Source: an uncultured SAR86 cluster bacterium
Lineage (GTDB): Bacteria; Pseudomonadota; Gammaproteobacteria; Magnimaribacterales; Magnimaribacteraceae
DNA length: 64,000 nucleotides
Reading direction: 5' to 3'
Assembly: GCA_902554355.1 (NCBI GenBank)
Contig: CACDOC010000003.1
Location: forward strand, 1-64,000
The notes beneath the pieces were generated by a model. It was not told the origin of the DNA and did no database searches. It worked only from the letters and a program-made list of their open reading frames with translations. How positions within the stretch are numbered: position 1 is the stretch's first letter; each line of letters begins with the position of its first letter. This document shows, in pieces, positions 10,042 through 19,406 of the stretch. The position numbers and the translations under genes were made by a program.

Positions 10042-10311
10042 ATGTTTGAATTATCTTTATTTAATTTTGCTCAGTTTACAGATCAAGGTTTATCAATTTT
10101 AGGGACTTTTTTATTAACAAGTTTAAGTGCCAAAACAAGGATGTACGGCTTTGTCGTGTTCCTTCTTGTTAATATTCCCGGAATATATTTGTTGATAGTT
10201 ACTGAATTGTGGTGGATCTTAGCCGTAACTCCCCTTTGGTTATATTTAAACTATAGAGGATTTATAAATAATTATAGAGAGCATAAAGGAAAGGTCCCAA
10301 GCTCTACATGA
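10042..10311 (+). CDS. Small membrane protein of unknown function
   Basis: 89 aa with about 3 hydrophobic segments. Confidence 0.55.
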   Translation: MFELSLFNFAQFTDQGLSILGTFLLTSLSAKTRMYGFVVFLLVNIPGIYLLIVTELWWILAVTPLWLYLNYRGFINNYREHKGKVPSST

Positions 10312-10978
10312 TCTGTCTCCACATATCCAGATCTTGTATTCTTAGGTAAGTATTGATTTGCTTAACTCTTTCCATGCTTTCGTAAGGTTCAGCGCTATAA
10401 TTATGTCCTGGGTAAAGTATTGTCTCGTCAGGCAAAGCAGATAATTTTTGTAGACTGTGAAACATGTCTTCAGAGTTTGATCCAGGTAAATCAACTCTTC
10501 CACACCCTTGAACAAACAAAGTGTCACCAGAAACAAGATTATTATTTACCTTAAAACATTGAGAACCTGGGGTATGACCGGGTGTATGAAGAAACTCAAT
10601 ATCATTTTCACCAATAGTTAAGTGGTCTCCAGATTCAACAATATTTAGGTCTGTATCAGAAACTCCAGTTACTTTTTTTACTCCTTCAGCTTCAAGCTTA
10701 TGGACAAATATTTTGACTGGGTCTTTTTCTAACAATTCCGCAATTCCTTCTATTGAATGACCTCCCATGCCTCCACCTATGTGATCTGGATGGTAATGCG
10801 TAACTAAAACAGAAGCCAACTTAAGGTCTTTTTCTTTAATATGATTTAAAAGAGCGTCTATATCCCATGCGGGATCTATGATAACAACTTCCCTAGTAGA
10901 TTTAGATCCTATTAGATATATAAAATTATCCATTGGACCAACTAATAATTGTTCTAGATATAAGTCATCATTATTCAT
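10304..10978 (-). CDS. MBL-fold metallo-hydrolase (glyoxalase II-like)
   Basis: THYHPDHIGG, HTPGHTPGS, SGDTLF, YPGHN. Confidence 0.9.
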   Translation of the reverse strand: MNNDDLYLEQLLVGPMDNFIYLIGSKSTREVVIIDPAWDIDALLNHIKEKDLKLASVLVTHYHPDHIGGGMGGHSIEGIAELLEKDPVKIFVHKLEAEGVKKVTGVSDTDLNIVESGDHLTIGENDIEFLHTPGHTPGSQCFKVNNNLVSGDTLFVQGCGRVDLPGSNSEDMFHSLQKLSALPDETILYPGHNYSAEPYESMERVKQINTYLRIQDLDMWRQIM

Positions 10979-10991
10979 AGCTACCCCTCTG

Positions 10992-12317
10992 TTAATTAAA
11001 CACCTTGTTTAAAACTACCTTATCTTCTTTATATCTTTTACCGGCCATGTAATAACAAGGTATAGAAATAATACTGATAATAGAAAACACAACAAGCATC
11101 ATAGTGTAAGGTTCTTGAAAGTTAGATGCTTCCATCCAGTCAGCACAAACACCTCCGCCCCACGAACCAATAGTTAATCCAATTAAATTAAGGGTTAAGA
11201 TATAAAAGGCAACAACAGTGGCTCTGATCCTGTCAGGCACCAATTCTTGAACAGTACTAAAAGTGGGACCAAAGAAACAACCTAATTGGAAGTAGCCTAT
11301 TACTATACCTACCCAAAAAATAAATGTCCCTGGTTCAACGAAGCGGTAATAAATACCTATTGGTAAGGTTAATAAAGCAAGCCAAAATAGAAACATAGGC
11401 CTTCCTTGATCAGTATTTTCTTGCCACCAATCACTTAAAATACCTCCTATTAAATTACCAGCCATTCCAGCAAATACTCCTATCCATCCAACAATTTGAG
11501 CAATGTTTGATCTTTCAAAGCCTCTTTCTTGTACTAACCAAAGTTGTTCAAATCCTGAAGCTCCTAACACTATGTGGTAGAACACTCCCGCCAAGATAGT
11601 AAATCTTAAAGCTGAAGAAGTTGATAAAGCTTTATACAAAGTTTTAACAATTTCAAGAGTAGTATCTTTTGAAAGGGTTTGTTGAGGTTCGTCTTCTTTA
11701 ATGTTTTTTCTAGGTCTGTCTTTGAATAACAAAGCACTTAGACCTAATGCAAGACCTATACCACCTAATAAGTAAAAACAATTTCTCCAACCCAATGACT
11801 CACCCAAATAACCAGCAATTAATAGACTAACGCCAACGCCTATAGGAACCCCCATGTAGTAAAAACCAGCTGCAAACCCCATCCTTTTTGAAGGGAAAGA
11901 ATCAGACAACAATGACATAGAGGTGGGGGTTAAGATTGATTCACCGACACCAATAAAGATTCTAGGTAGTGCCATAGAAACAAATCCTTTCGCAGCGCCC
12001 GTTAGAGCCGTAAAAACACTCCAAAGGATTACTCCAAAGGCTATTAGTCTAGGCCTGTTTACCATATCAGCAAGAATGCCCATAAAGAGACCAGCTACTG
12101 AGTAAAAAACAATAAAAGGTATTGTGGTTAGAAAGCCGTATTGAGCGTTAGTCAACCCTAAGTCAGGAACTATAAAATTAGAGAAGCTAGCAATTAACTG
12201 CCTATCAACAAAATTTAGTAAATTTAATAATGTAAGAAAGAAAAGCAGCCTATATGCGTTCAATTCAAATTCCTCTTTTACAACAATATTAGCATGAACA
12301 ATATTTAAGATAGACAT
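10992..12317 (-). CDS. MFS transporter
   Basis: 441 aa, 12 TM-like, FVDRQLI, GESILTPTSMSLLSDSFP. Confidence 0.88.
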   Translation of the reverse strand: MSILNIVHANIVVKEEFELNAYRLLFFLTLLNLLNFVDRQLIASFSNFIVPDLGLTNAQYGFLTTIPFIVFYSVAGLFMGILADMVNRPRLIAFGVILWSVFTALTGAAKGFVSMALPRIFIGVGESILTPTSMSLLSDSFPSKRMGFAAGFYYMGVPIGVGVSLLIAGYLGESLGWRNCFYLLGGIGLALGLSALLFKDRPRKNIKEDEPQQTLSKDTTLEIVKTLYKALSTSSALRFTILAGVFYHIVLGASGFEQLWLVQERGFERSNIAQIVGWIGVFAGMAGNLIGGILSDWWQENTDQGRPMFLFWLALLTLPIGIYYRFVEPGTFIFWVGIVIGYFQLGCFFGPTFSTVQELVPDRIRATVVAFYILTLNLIGLTIGSWGGGVCADWMEASNFQEPYTMMLVVFSIISIISIPCYYMAGKRYKEDKVVLNKVFN

Positions 12318-12333
12318 TATCTTTTAATTTAAT

Positions 12334-12357
12334 AAGTGTTATAGTTAAGTAACACAC
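12334..12357. promoter_or_regulatory. Candidate operator: inverted repeat GTGTTA-N8-TAACAC in divergent MFS/regulator intergene
   Basis: AAGTGTTA tagttaag TAACACAC between divergent genes at 12317(-) and 12370(+). Confidence 0.4.
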
Positions 12358-12369
12358 TTAAAGGTAAAA

Positions 12370-12972
12370 ATGAAAAAAAGGAGAGAATGGAGTAATTCTG
12401 AGATAAGGGCTCTTACAAGAGGTGAGTCCATGCATTATTACTCAACGGGACAACACTACTATACGAAGTCGGATTGGTATGTTTGGTTTTTTGGTAATAC
12501 TACTAGATACTCTATTTTTCATACTTTTTTATTAAAGTACGGAGAAGGGGAGCTTGTAAGCTATACAGATTTGACCAGAACTGAAAAGGTCGGCGCAGTA
12601 AGGTTAAAAATAGATTCCGTTAAATCAACAATCCGTGAGGGTTTGGCTTTAGGTTTTATAGATGCGTATAAATCTGAAAAGGATAGAAGGGTGACTGTCT
12701 ATACTTTCAACCCTTCAATTCTAGAAGAAATATCTGATTATTGCTTCATGATGAGAAGAAACAGAATGTGGGAAGCAGCTTCATTTATTAGTAATTCTTC
12801 TACGGAATCAATAAATAAGAAGCTTGCTAAAGCTGGTATGAGAAAAGAGTGGATGGAATCAATTAGTAATTTTATTTCTAAACTTGCTCAGACAGCTAAA
12901 GCAGCTTTTGGAGAAGACCAATTGCCCAATGTTATTCCTTTAAAAAGCAACCAAAAGGGTAAAAGCGGCTAA
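12370..12972 (+). CDS. Winged-helix (MarR-like) transcriptional regulator
   Basis: Central segment VSYTDLTRTEKVGAVRLKIDSVKSTIREGLALGFIDAYKSEKDRRVTVYTF resembles MarR wHTH with DRR wing. Confidence 0.6.
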   Translation: MKKRREWSNSEIRALTRGESMHYYSTGQHYYTKSDWYVWFFGNTTRYSIFHTFLLKYGEGELVSYTDLTRTEKVGAVRLKIDSVKSTIREGLALGFIDAYKSEKDRRVTVYTFNPSILEEISDYCFMMRRNRMWEAASFISNSSTESINKKLAKAGMRKEWMESISNFISKLAQTAKAAFGEDQLPNVIPLKSNQKGKSG

Positions 12973-12991
12973 GAATTTAACCGCATCTTTT
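12965..12991 (+). terminator. Possible weak Rho-independent terminator
   Basis: GCGG...CCGC stem followed by ATCTTTT, overlapping regulator stop codon. Confidence 0.3.
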
Positions 12992-13060
12992 AGCTTCAAT
13001 TTAAGTTGTTAATCCAATTAAGTTACATAGAATAACTTTCGTCTAAGGATGGATGAAACC

Positions 13061-13155
13061 TAATGAATAGGTTCTAGAGAGTGGGTCGTCTTATTTGATT
13101 TCACCTACCTTCCCAGGAGTTAATCTCAGGGCTAAGACTCACTCTCTATTCATTA
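13061..13155. other. Long imperfect intergenic hairpin / possible structured RNA
   Basis: TAATGAATAG(7-nt bulge)AGAGTGGGTC(3-nt bulge)TTA pairs with TAAGACTCACTCTCTATTCATTA; inner CCC-AG-GAG-TTAAT-CTC-A-GGG hairpin. Confidence 0.5.
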
Positions 13156-13940
13156 AACATAGCCGTTCTTCCTCCATCAACAACTATATCCTGACAAGAA
13201 ATAAAAGACCCTGCTTCACTGGCAAGATATAAAGCAGCTTCAGCAATATCAATCGCTAAGCCCGAACGATTTAAAGGAACCGCTTTTGCGAGATTCCCTT
13301 TTAATTTTTCGAGCTTTTTCTCATTTTCTTCTTCAGAAAGGGTATTAGCTCTTTGCGATCCTCCCCAAAAGATAGGGGTAGCTATTGCACCGGGGGAGAT
13401 AGAATTCACTCTGATATTATCAGGACCTAATTCTACTCCTGACATTCTAGTGTAATGAGTTACTGCAGCTTTTAGTGCTGCATACAAAGGATCTCCTTGA
13501 CGGTATCTTAATCCTGCAATACTTGAATTATTTATAATACAGCCACCTCCACTTTTTCTCATGGGTTCAATAGCAAATTTTGTACTAAGAATTACGCTTG
13601 AGAGTAATAAATGAACTCCATAATCAATATCTTTTTGAGTTACTTTTTCAATACCAGCTCCAACAGGACCTCCAGCATTATTGAATAAGATGTCTAATTT
13701 TCCGAACTCTTTTATTGTTTCTGTTACTGAATTCTCTATATCCTTTTCTTTAGTTACGTCTGATAGTAAATATTTTGAGTTCTCACCAAGTTCTTTACTA
13801 AGTAATTCTCCCTTTTCTTCTGACCTACCTGAAATTACTACTTTTGCTCCCTCGTTAATGAAAAGCCTGGCAGTTTCAGCTCCTATTCCGCTTGTTCCTC
13901 CAGTTATAAGTGCCACTTTATTTTCTAATCTCTTTGTCAT
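13146..13940 (-). CDS. SDR family oxidoreductase
   Basis: ITGGTSGIGAETAR, NNAGG, YAALKAAV. Confidence 0.88.
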   Translation of the reverse strand: MTKRLENKVALITGGTSGIGAETARLFINEGAKVVISGRSEEKGELLSKELGENSKYLLSDVTKEKDIENSVTETIKEFGKLDILFNNAGGPVGAGIEKVTQKDIDYGVHLLLSSVILSTKFAIEPMRKSGGGCIINNSSIAGLRYRQGDPLYAALKAAVTHYTRMSGVELGPDNIRVNSISPGAIATPIFWGGSQRANTLSEEENEKKLEKLKGNLAKAVPLNRSGLAIDIAEAALYLASEAGSFISCQDIVVDGGRTAMFNE

Positions 13941-13942
13941 AT

Positions 13943-15073
13943 TTATTCCTTATTTAAGCAATCATAAGTTGCATTAATTAGCTCTAATGATCTTCCATCT
14001 GCAGCAAAATTATTTTTCATTTGGTTCATGACATAAGATACTCCAAGTTTATTTTCAGGGTCCCCAAATGCACACGAGCCACCCCAACCTGAGTGACCAA
14101 AAGATTTTTTAACTGGTCCATAAATAACTTTATGCATATTCATAATAAATCCAGCCCCCCATCTTGTGACTACATCCAAAACTAAATCTCTGTTGGTTAT
14201 TCTTTCTTCAGTCATTTTAGTTATTGTGTCTTCTTTCAGTATTTTTAGTGAAGGATCATCCGTTACCACCAAGCTATACAACTTAGCTAATCCAGAGGCA
14301 CAACCTTGTCCGTTTGCGGATGGAATCTCAGCCGATCTCCAGTCTCTTGAGTTTTGCAGATTAATTAGATTAGGGCCCCTTGCAGTCGCTTTTTTAGCTT
14401 CGTTTATTTCTGTAGACGTTTGAGGTTGGTTTTCTTCTTTAGGGAAGGGTACCATTTCAACAACTCTTTTTTCTTCAGTTTCAGGTAGCCCAATAAAGAA
14501 ATCAATATTATTCGGATTACCAATTTCATCAGCATAAAATGTACCTAAAGTTTTCCCAGTGACCCTGATGATTAATTCCGAAGTAAGCCATCCGTATGTC
14601 ATTGAATGGTAACCAGAAGCTGTTCCAGGCTCCCATATGGGCTTCATAGCAGCTAATTCTTCAGCCATAGTTTCTTGGCTATAATAATCTTTTACTTCGT
14701 TAGTTGCTGAACCGCATATTCCTGCTTGATGGGAAAGTAGCATCCCCACTGTTATGTCTTCTTTGCCATTGCAGCCAAATTCAGGCCAATAATGAGAAAC
14801 CTTCTCTTCATAATCTAAAAGCCCCTTTTGAACAGCTAAAGCACAAGTTATTGCAGCAACGCCTTTTGTCGTAGACCATACCGTCGCTAAGCTATCTTGA
14901 CTCCAAAGATTAGTTTTTTGTTTATCGGTATAACCTCCCCAAATATCTACTATTGCTTTACCGTCTTTGTAGACAGCGAACGAAGAACCTATCTCTCTAC
15001 CTGACGAGTGAAGAGATTCAAATAAATCTTTAACCTCTTTAAATTTATGATCGCAATTTCCCTGTATTTCCAT
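13943..15073 (-). CDS. Serine hydrolase (class C beta-lactamase-like esterase)
   Basis: STTKGV (SxxK) motif, GYHSMTYGWL, FGHSGWGG. Confidence 0.82.
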   Translation of the reverse strand: MEIQGNCDHKFKEVKDLFESLHSSGREIGSSFAVYKDGKAIVDIWGGYTDKQKTNLWSQDSLATVWSTTKGVAAITCALAVQKGLLDYEEKVSHYWPEFGCNGKEDITVGMLLSHQAGICGSATNEVKDYYSQETMAEELAAMKPIWEPGTASGYHSMTYGWLTSELIIRVTGKTLGTFYADEIGNPNNIDFFIGLPETEEKRVVEMVPFPKEENQPQTSTEINEAKKATARGPNLINLQNSRDWRSAEIPSANGQGCASGLAKLYSLVVTDDPSLKILKEDTITKMTEERITNRDLVLDVVTRWGAGFIMNMHKVIYGPVKKSFGHSGWGGSCAFGDPENKLGVSYVMNQMKNNFAADGRSLELINATYDCLNKE

Positions 15074-15083
15074 TTATTAATAT

Positions 15084-15983
15084 TTATTTTGAAATTTTTG
15101 ATTCTACATTATTTAGTTTTTTTGTAAGCCAAATAACTAAGCTTTTTTCAAATTGATCAATTGATTTATATTTTTTCATAGGTTCTGATAAATTTTCTAC
15201 AGCTTTTTTTAAGCTTGTAAGTGCGTGCTTATCGTTAAGTATTGATTCAATTGGGTCAACGTAAACACGAATAGTAAATAATACAGTTTCGTGTATTGGT
15301 AGTTTTCTTATTGTTTGTCTTTCAACTCTTAAAAATAATTTACTCGGATTTGTATCTCTAAATTCAACAAAGGGTTTGCTGTGAACTGGTTGGAACAACT
15401 TTGGATCATCGTAAATAGACCAGTTATATCTTTCCAATATCCTATCCGCAGGAAGTTTTTTAAAAATTTCATTTACCCTTTCACCAATGTCTTCTTTATA
15501 GCCTGGGACTCCTTCGTGTAAATCCATCAAAGATTTAGAGAACTTTTCAGTTAAAGACCAATGAGAAGGAGCGCTTAGAGAAGCAGCTTCTAAATAGAAT
15601 TTATCTTTTTTGGGACTCATCAAGACTAAATCTTCTTGTACTAGAAGAGAGGCTAGTTCAATCGGGTTTTTAAACTGATTAAGTTTATATAAATCATTTG
15701 TACTTTCTATATAGACTGAATCTTTTGAAATTTTAAAATTTTCTGAATGAAATTCCTGTAGGTTATTTAAAATAGATTCAAGAACTTCATTCTGCTCACC
15801 TTCACAGCCTTCAACAATCTGCAAAACCTCATTTCTATTAGTCTCAAGCAGTTCCTTCTTTAAATGTATCTCGTTTATAAATTTATCATCTATTTCTAGC
15901 CATTTAGATTCTGAAATAGGGCTAAGGCCTATCTTGACGCCCCCTTGGCCATCAAGATAAGGTTTGTATTTAGGCGAGGGCAA
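15084..15983 (-). CDS. DUF3445 / heme-dependent oxidative N-demethylase-like protein
   Basis: PSKLFLRVERQTIRKLPIHETVLFTIRVYVDPIE is the family signature region. Confidence 0.7.
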   Translation of the reverse strand: MPSPKYKPYLDGQGGVKIGLSPISESKWLEIDDKFINEIHLKKELLETNRNEVLQIVEGCEGEQNEVLESILNNLQEFHSENFKISKDSVYIESTNDLYKLNQFKNPIELASLLVQEDLVLMSPKKDKFYLEAASLSAPSHWSLTEKFSKSLMDLHEGVPGYKEDIGERVNEIFKKLPADRILERYNWSIYDDPKLFQPVHSKPFVEFRDTNPSKLFLRVERQTIRKLPIHETVLFTIRVYVDPIESILNDKHALTSLKKAVENLSEPMKKYKSIDQFEKSLVIWLTKKLNNVESKISK

Positions 15984-15984
15984 T

Positions 15985-18078
15985 CTAATCTAAACCGCGT
16001 TTCTTTAACAGCGGTTCAATTTTTGGTTCTGAACCTCTGTAATTTATATATTGAGTCATTAAATCTTCAGTATTGCCAGAAGCATATACATACTCTTTAA
16101 GCTTTGTAGCTGTCTCCTTATCAAATAAGCCTTTCTCTCTAAAAGGCTCAAAAGCATCTGCTTCCAACACCTCTGTCCATAAGTAACTGTAATATCCGGA
16201 AGAGTATCCACCCGCAAATATATGTCCGAAATAGGTGCTTCTATATCTGCTCTCAATTTGTGGAATTAATCCAAGTTCTCCCAATGTGTCATCTTCAAAT
16301 TTATCGATATCTTTTATATCTTCTGTGCTTGTGTGATAGGCCATATCTAAATGTGCAGCAGCCACGTATTCACTTGTTTCAAATCCTTCATTAAAAGTTC
16401 CTGCTTCTGATATTTTATTTAATAGACTATCTGGAATAGGCTCATCCGTCTTATAGTGAAGTGCAAATGTTTTAATTACCTCAGGCTCTCTTGCCCAATT
16501 TTCCATCATTTGGGAAGGAAACTCTACGTAGTCTCTAGTCACGTTTGTACCAGAAAGACTTGGGTAATTGGCATCTGATAATAACCCATGTAGACCATGT
16601 CCAAATTCATGAAACAAAGTCTCAACTTGTTCAAAGGAGAGCAGGGATACACCATCTTCATTTTCAGGAGGGAAATTGCAAACATTCACAACAATGGGTA
16701 TTTGCTTACCATCAAATTTACTTTGGCTTCTGAAAGTATTCATCCACGCACCTCCACCTTTATTAGGTCTAAGCGTGAAATCGGTGTAAAAGATTCCTAT
16801 GGTTTCATTCTGTTCATTTAGAACTTCAAAACTTCTTATGTTATCTCTGTATTTAGGCAAATCATTTCTTTCCACAAAAGTTATATCAAAGAGTTTAGAC
16901 GCAACATCAAAAGCACCTTGCAAAACTCTATCTTCACTAAAATAAGGCTTAACTTCTTCTTCACTGAAATCATACTTGGATTGTCTAATTTTCTCTGCGT
17001 AGTGCCACCAATCCCAAGCAGCAAGCTCAAAGTTACCACCTTCTTGTGTGATTAAGTTCTGCATTTCTTCCGCTTCAGATTTTGCTCTAGCAATACCAGG
17101 TTCCCAAATTTGTTCCAATAAATCATCAACCCTAGATGTCTGTTTAGCCATTGTGTCGTCTAGAACATAATCGGCATGAGATTCAAATCCCATTAACTTC
17201 GCCTTTTCTTTTCTTAGTTTTAACATTTCAACAATAAGAGATTTATTATCAAACTCATTATCATTATCTCCCCTTTGTATATAAGAGTTATACAACTGTT
17301 CTCTAAGTTCTCTTTGAGTGGAATAAGTTAAGAAAGGATACATGCTTACTCTAGTAGGCTTGAAAACCCATTTTCCTTCATGACCTTCCGATTCAGCCAA
17401 TAAAGCAGCTTGTCTTATTTCTTCAGCAGGCAAGCCATCTAATTCGTCTTCATTTTCAATTATTAAACTAAATCCATTAGTTTCTTTAAGCACGTTTTGA
17501 TCAAATTGAACGGACAAGGTTGAAAGTGAACTATTTATTTGTACCAACCTATTCATCTCAGAATCAGTAAGATTAGCTCCATTCCTAACAAAACTTTTAT
17601 GAGTCTGATCTAATAGTCTTTCTTGTTCTGTGGTGAGTTCTAGAGAATCCTTTTGTTCGTATACAGATTTAATTCTAGAGAAAAGCTCTTTGTTTAATAG
17701 AATACTATCTCTGTGAGAAGACAAGGTTGGACTGATTTTCATCGCCAAAGCATCCATTTCATCGGAAGTATTCGAACCAAGTAAGTTAAAGAATACAGCT
17801 GAAACTTTATCGAGAGTCTCTCCTGATCTTTCTAATTCAACAATCGTATTTTCAAAAGTAGGTTTTTCATTGTTAGTAGCTATAGCTTCAACTTCTAATA
17901 AATGCTGCTTCATTCCTTCTTCAAAAGCTGGCTCATAGTGTGAGAACTCAATTTTTTCGAAAGGGGGTATTTGATAAGGTGTATCATACTCTGTTAAGAA
18001 AGGGTTCATTTCATCTCCATTGTTTTGACATCCTAAACCTAGGAAAATAATTAAAAATAAATAAAATGGTTTTTTCAT
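15985..18078 (-). CDS. M3-family metallopeptidase (Dcp-like), lipoprotein
   Basis: FHEFGHGLHGLLSD zinc motif; N-terminal lipobox LGLGCQ. Confidence 0.92.
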   Translation of the reverse strand: MKKPFYLFLIIFLGLGCQNNGDEMNPFLTEYDTPYQIPPFEKIEFSHYEPAFEEGMKQHLLEVEAIATNNEKPTFENTIVELERSGETLDKVSAVFFNLLGSNTSDEMDALAMKISPTLSSHRDSILLNKELFSRIKSVYEQKDSLELTTEQERLLDQTHKSFVRNGANLTDSEMNRLVQINSSLSTLSVQFDQNVLKETNGFSLIIENEDELDGLPAEEIRQAALLAESEGHEGKWVFKPTRVSMYPFLTYSTQRELREQLYNSYIQRGDNDNEFDNKSLIVEMLKLRKEKAKLMGFESHADYVLDDTMAKQTSRVDDLLEQIWEPGIARAKSEAEEMQNLITQEGGNFELAAWDWWHYAEKIRQSKYDFSEEEVKPYFSEDRVLQGAFDVASKLFDITFVERNDLPKYRDNIRSFEVLNEQNETIGIFYTDFTLRPNKGGGAWMNTFRSQSKFDGKQIPIVVNVCNFPPENEDGVSLLSFEQVETLFHEFGHGLHGLLSDANYPSLSGTNVTRDYVEFPSQMMENWAREPEVIKTFALHYKTDEPIPDSLLNKISEAGTFNEGFETSEYVAAAHLDMAYHTSTEDIKDIDKFEDDTLGELGLIPQIESRYRSTYFGHIFAGGYSSGYYSYLWTEVLEADAFEPFREKGLFDKETATKLKEYVYASGNTEDLMTQYINYRGSEPKIEPLLKKRGLD

Positions 18079-18133
18079 ATAAGGACTACTCTAGGAATAG
18101 TTAGCATATAAGTCTATAACATTTAAGAATTTT

Positions 18134-18379
18134 ATGACCAGTAACTTTACAAAAATTAGAAAACTCTTTGGATGGTTCCTAATTATAATTTCAATTATTC
18201 TTTCTATTGCAGGTATAGTAGTTGCAGCAATGGGCGAATTGGTTAAAGGCGGAGCAATATATGTTGCGAGTCAAGTTACTTGGTATCCAGGCCTTGCCTT
18301 ATTAGGCCCAGAAATTGTTCAAAAAAGTAAGGACATATGGAATAATTTGAAAGAAAGGATTATAGGTTTTTTTAAATGA
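18134..18379 (+). CDS. Small membrane protein (transporter-suffix-domain-like)
   Basis: 81 aa, two hydrophobic segments. Confidence 0.5.
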   Translation: MTSNFTKIRKLFGWFLIIISIILSIAGIVVAAMGELVKGGAIYVASQVTWYPGLALLGPEIVQKSKDIWNNLKERIIGFFK

Positions 18380-19401
18380 TATACACAAAAGAAGAAATAC
18401 TTAGCGATCATGATTATGCACAGCCTAATGAAATGGCAGGTTATTTATTGCATGGCGGTTTAAATGAAGAGGGAAACTACATTTCTCCTAGAACTCGCAT
18501 TAGATGGAAAGCTGTTAACCAATGGACTCAAATCTTAAATGATAGAGGGCATGAACTTTTAGACTGCTCTGTTGAAATTTTAAAGCATGATAATTTTCCT
18601 AGTTTAAATCAAGCAAAACTACTTCTTAATCAAGGCGAAGGGCAATTTCTTTGGAATAGTTTAACGATTACTGGAATTATTGAGGCAAGAGGTAGGGCTC
18701 TAGCGGAAATCGAGGCACCAAACTTTCAAGACATCATAGTAGAAGACATATCAGATACTTGTCTTGCCCACATGAATAAAGGCTTATTTATTGCGCACGG
18801 ATTTGATGAAGGGGGTGATCCTGATAGTGATCAAGGAGCACATGATCAGATGTGGTTTGCCGCAAGAGATTTATTATTAGGAAAGGATGCCTATCCTATT
18901 CCGGAAGTGCCTGAATCAATTGGAAGACCTGCTCAAGAAAGAGAAATGCCGGATCTACCTATCGAACATGAAGGAATACTTAACTTGTTGTTAGATGTTT
19001 TGATGATTGAAATAAGAGCTGAAAGCTTTTTTTCTTATTGTATGAATCTTGCTAAATCAGATGATGTATTTATTGATAGAAGAGAAGACGCCTTACTGGC
19101 AGGTGATATGGTTTCTAGAATCAGACAAGATGAAGCTATACATGTTGCATACCTTAATTTGTTAGTTTCTGAGCTAAGGTCATTTACCTTTAAAACTGTA
19201 GATGGGCTTGAGAAAAAAGGCTCTGAAATTATAGATCCTTTATGGAAAAAAATGGTTCAGTGGCATGGCGAAGAAGTACATAGAGAGTCTGTAGCAATTA
19301 GGTCTGAAGAGTTCGTTAAATTGTTTGATAAAATTGACAACTCAAATCTCAGAAATAAATTTAATTCACTTTCAACAAATAGCGAACTTTATTCTATTTA
19401 A
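18376..19401 (+). CDS. Ferritin-like putative di-iron protein
   Basis: EARGRALAEIE, DQMWFAARD, EIRAESFF, RQDEAIHVAYL: repeated E/ExxH-type helices. Confidence 0.5.
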   Translation: MIYTKEEILSDHDYAQPNEMAGYLLHGGLNEEGNYISPRTRIRWKAVNQWTQILNDRGHELLDCSVEILKHDNFPSLNQAKLLLNQGEGQFLWNSLTITGIIEARGRALAEIEAPNFQDIIVEDISDTCLAHMNKGLFIAHGFDEGGDPDSDQGAHDQMWFAARDLLLGKDAYPIPEVPESIGRPAQEREMPDLPIEHEGILNLLLDVLMIEIRAESFFSYCMNLAKSDDVFIDRREDALLAGDMVSRIRQDEAIHVAYLNLLVSELRSFTFKTVDGLEKKGSEIIDPLWKKMVQWHGEEVHRESVAIRSEEFVKLFDKIDNSNLRNKFNSLSTNSELYSI

Positions 19402-19406
19402 TTATC

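Noticed and set aside
13061-13155. Assignment of the hairpin to TPP riboswitch because of CTGAGA-like text on the minus strand
   Set aside because: Lacks the remaining THI-box core and is not upstream of a thiamine gene.
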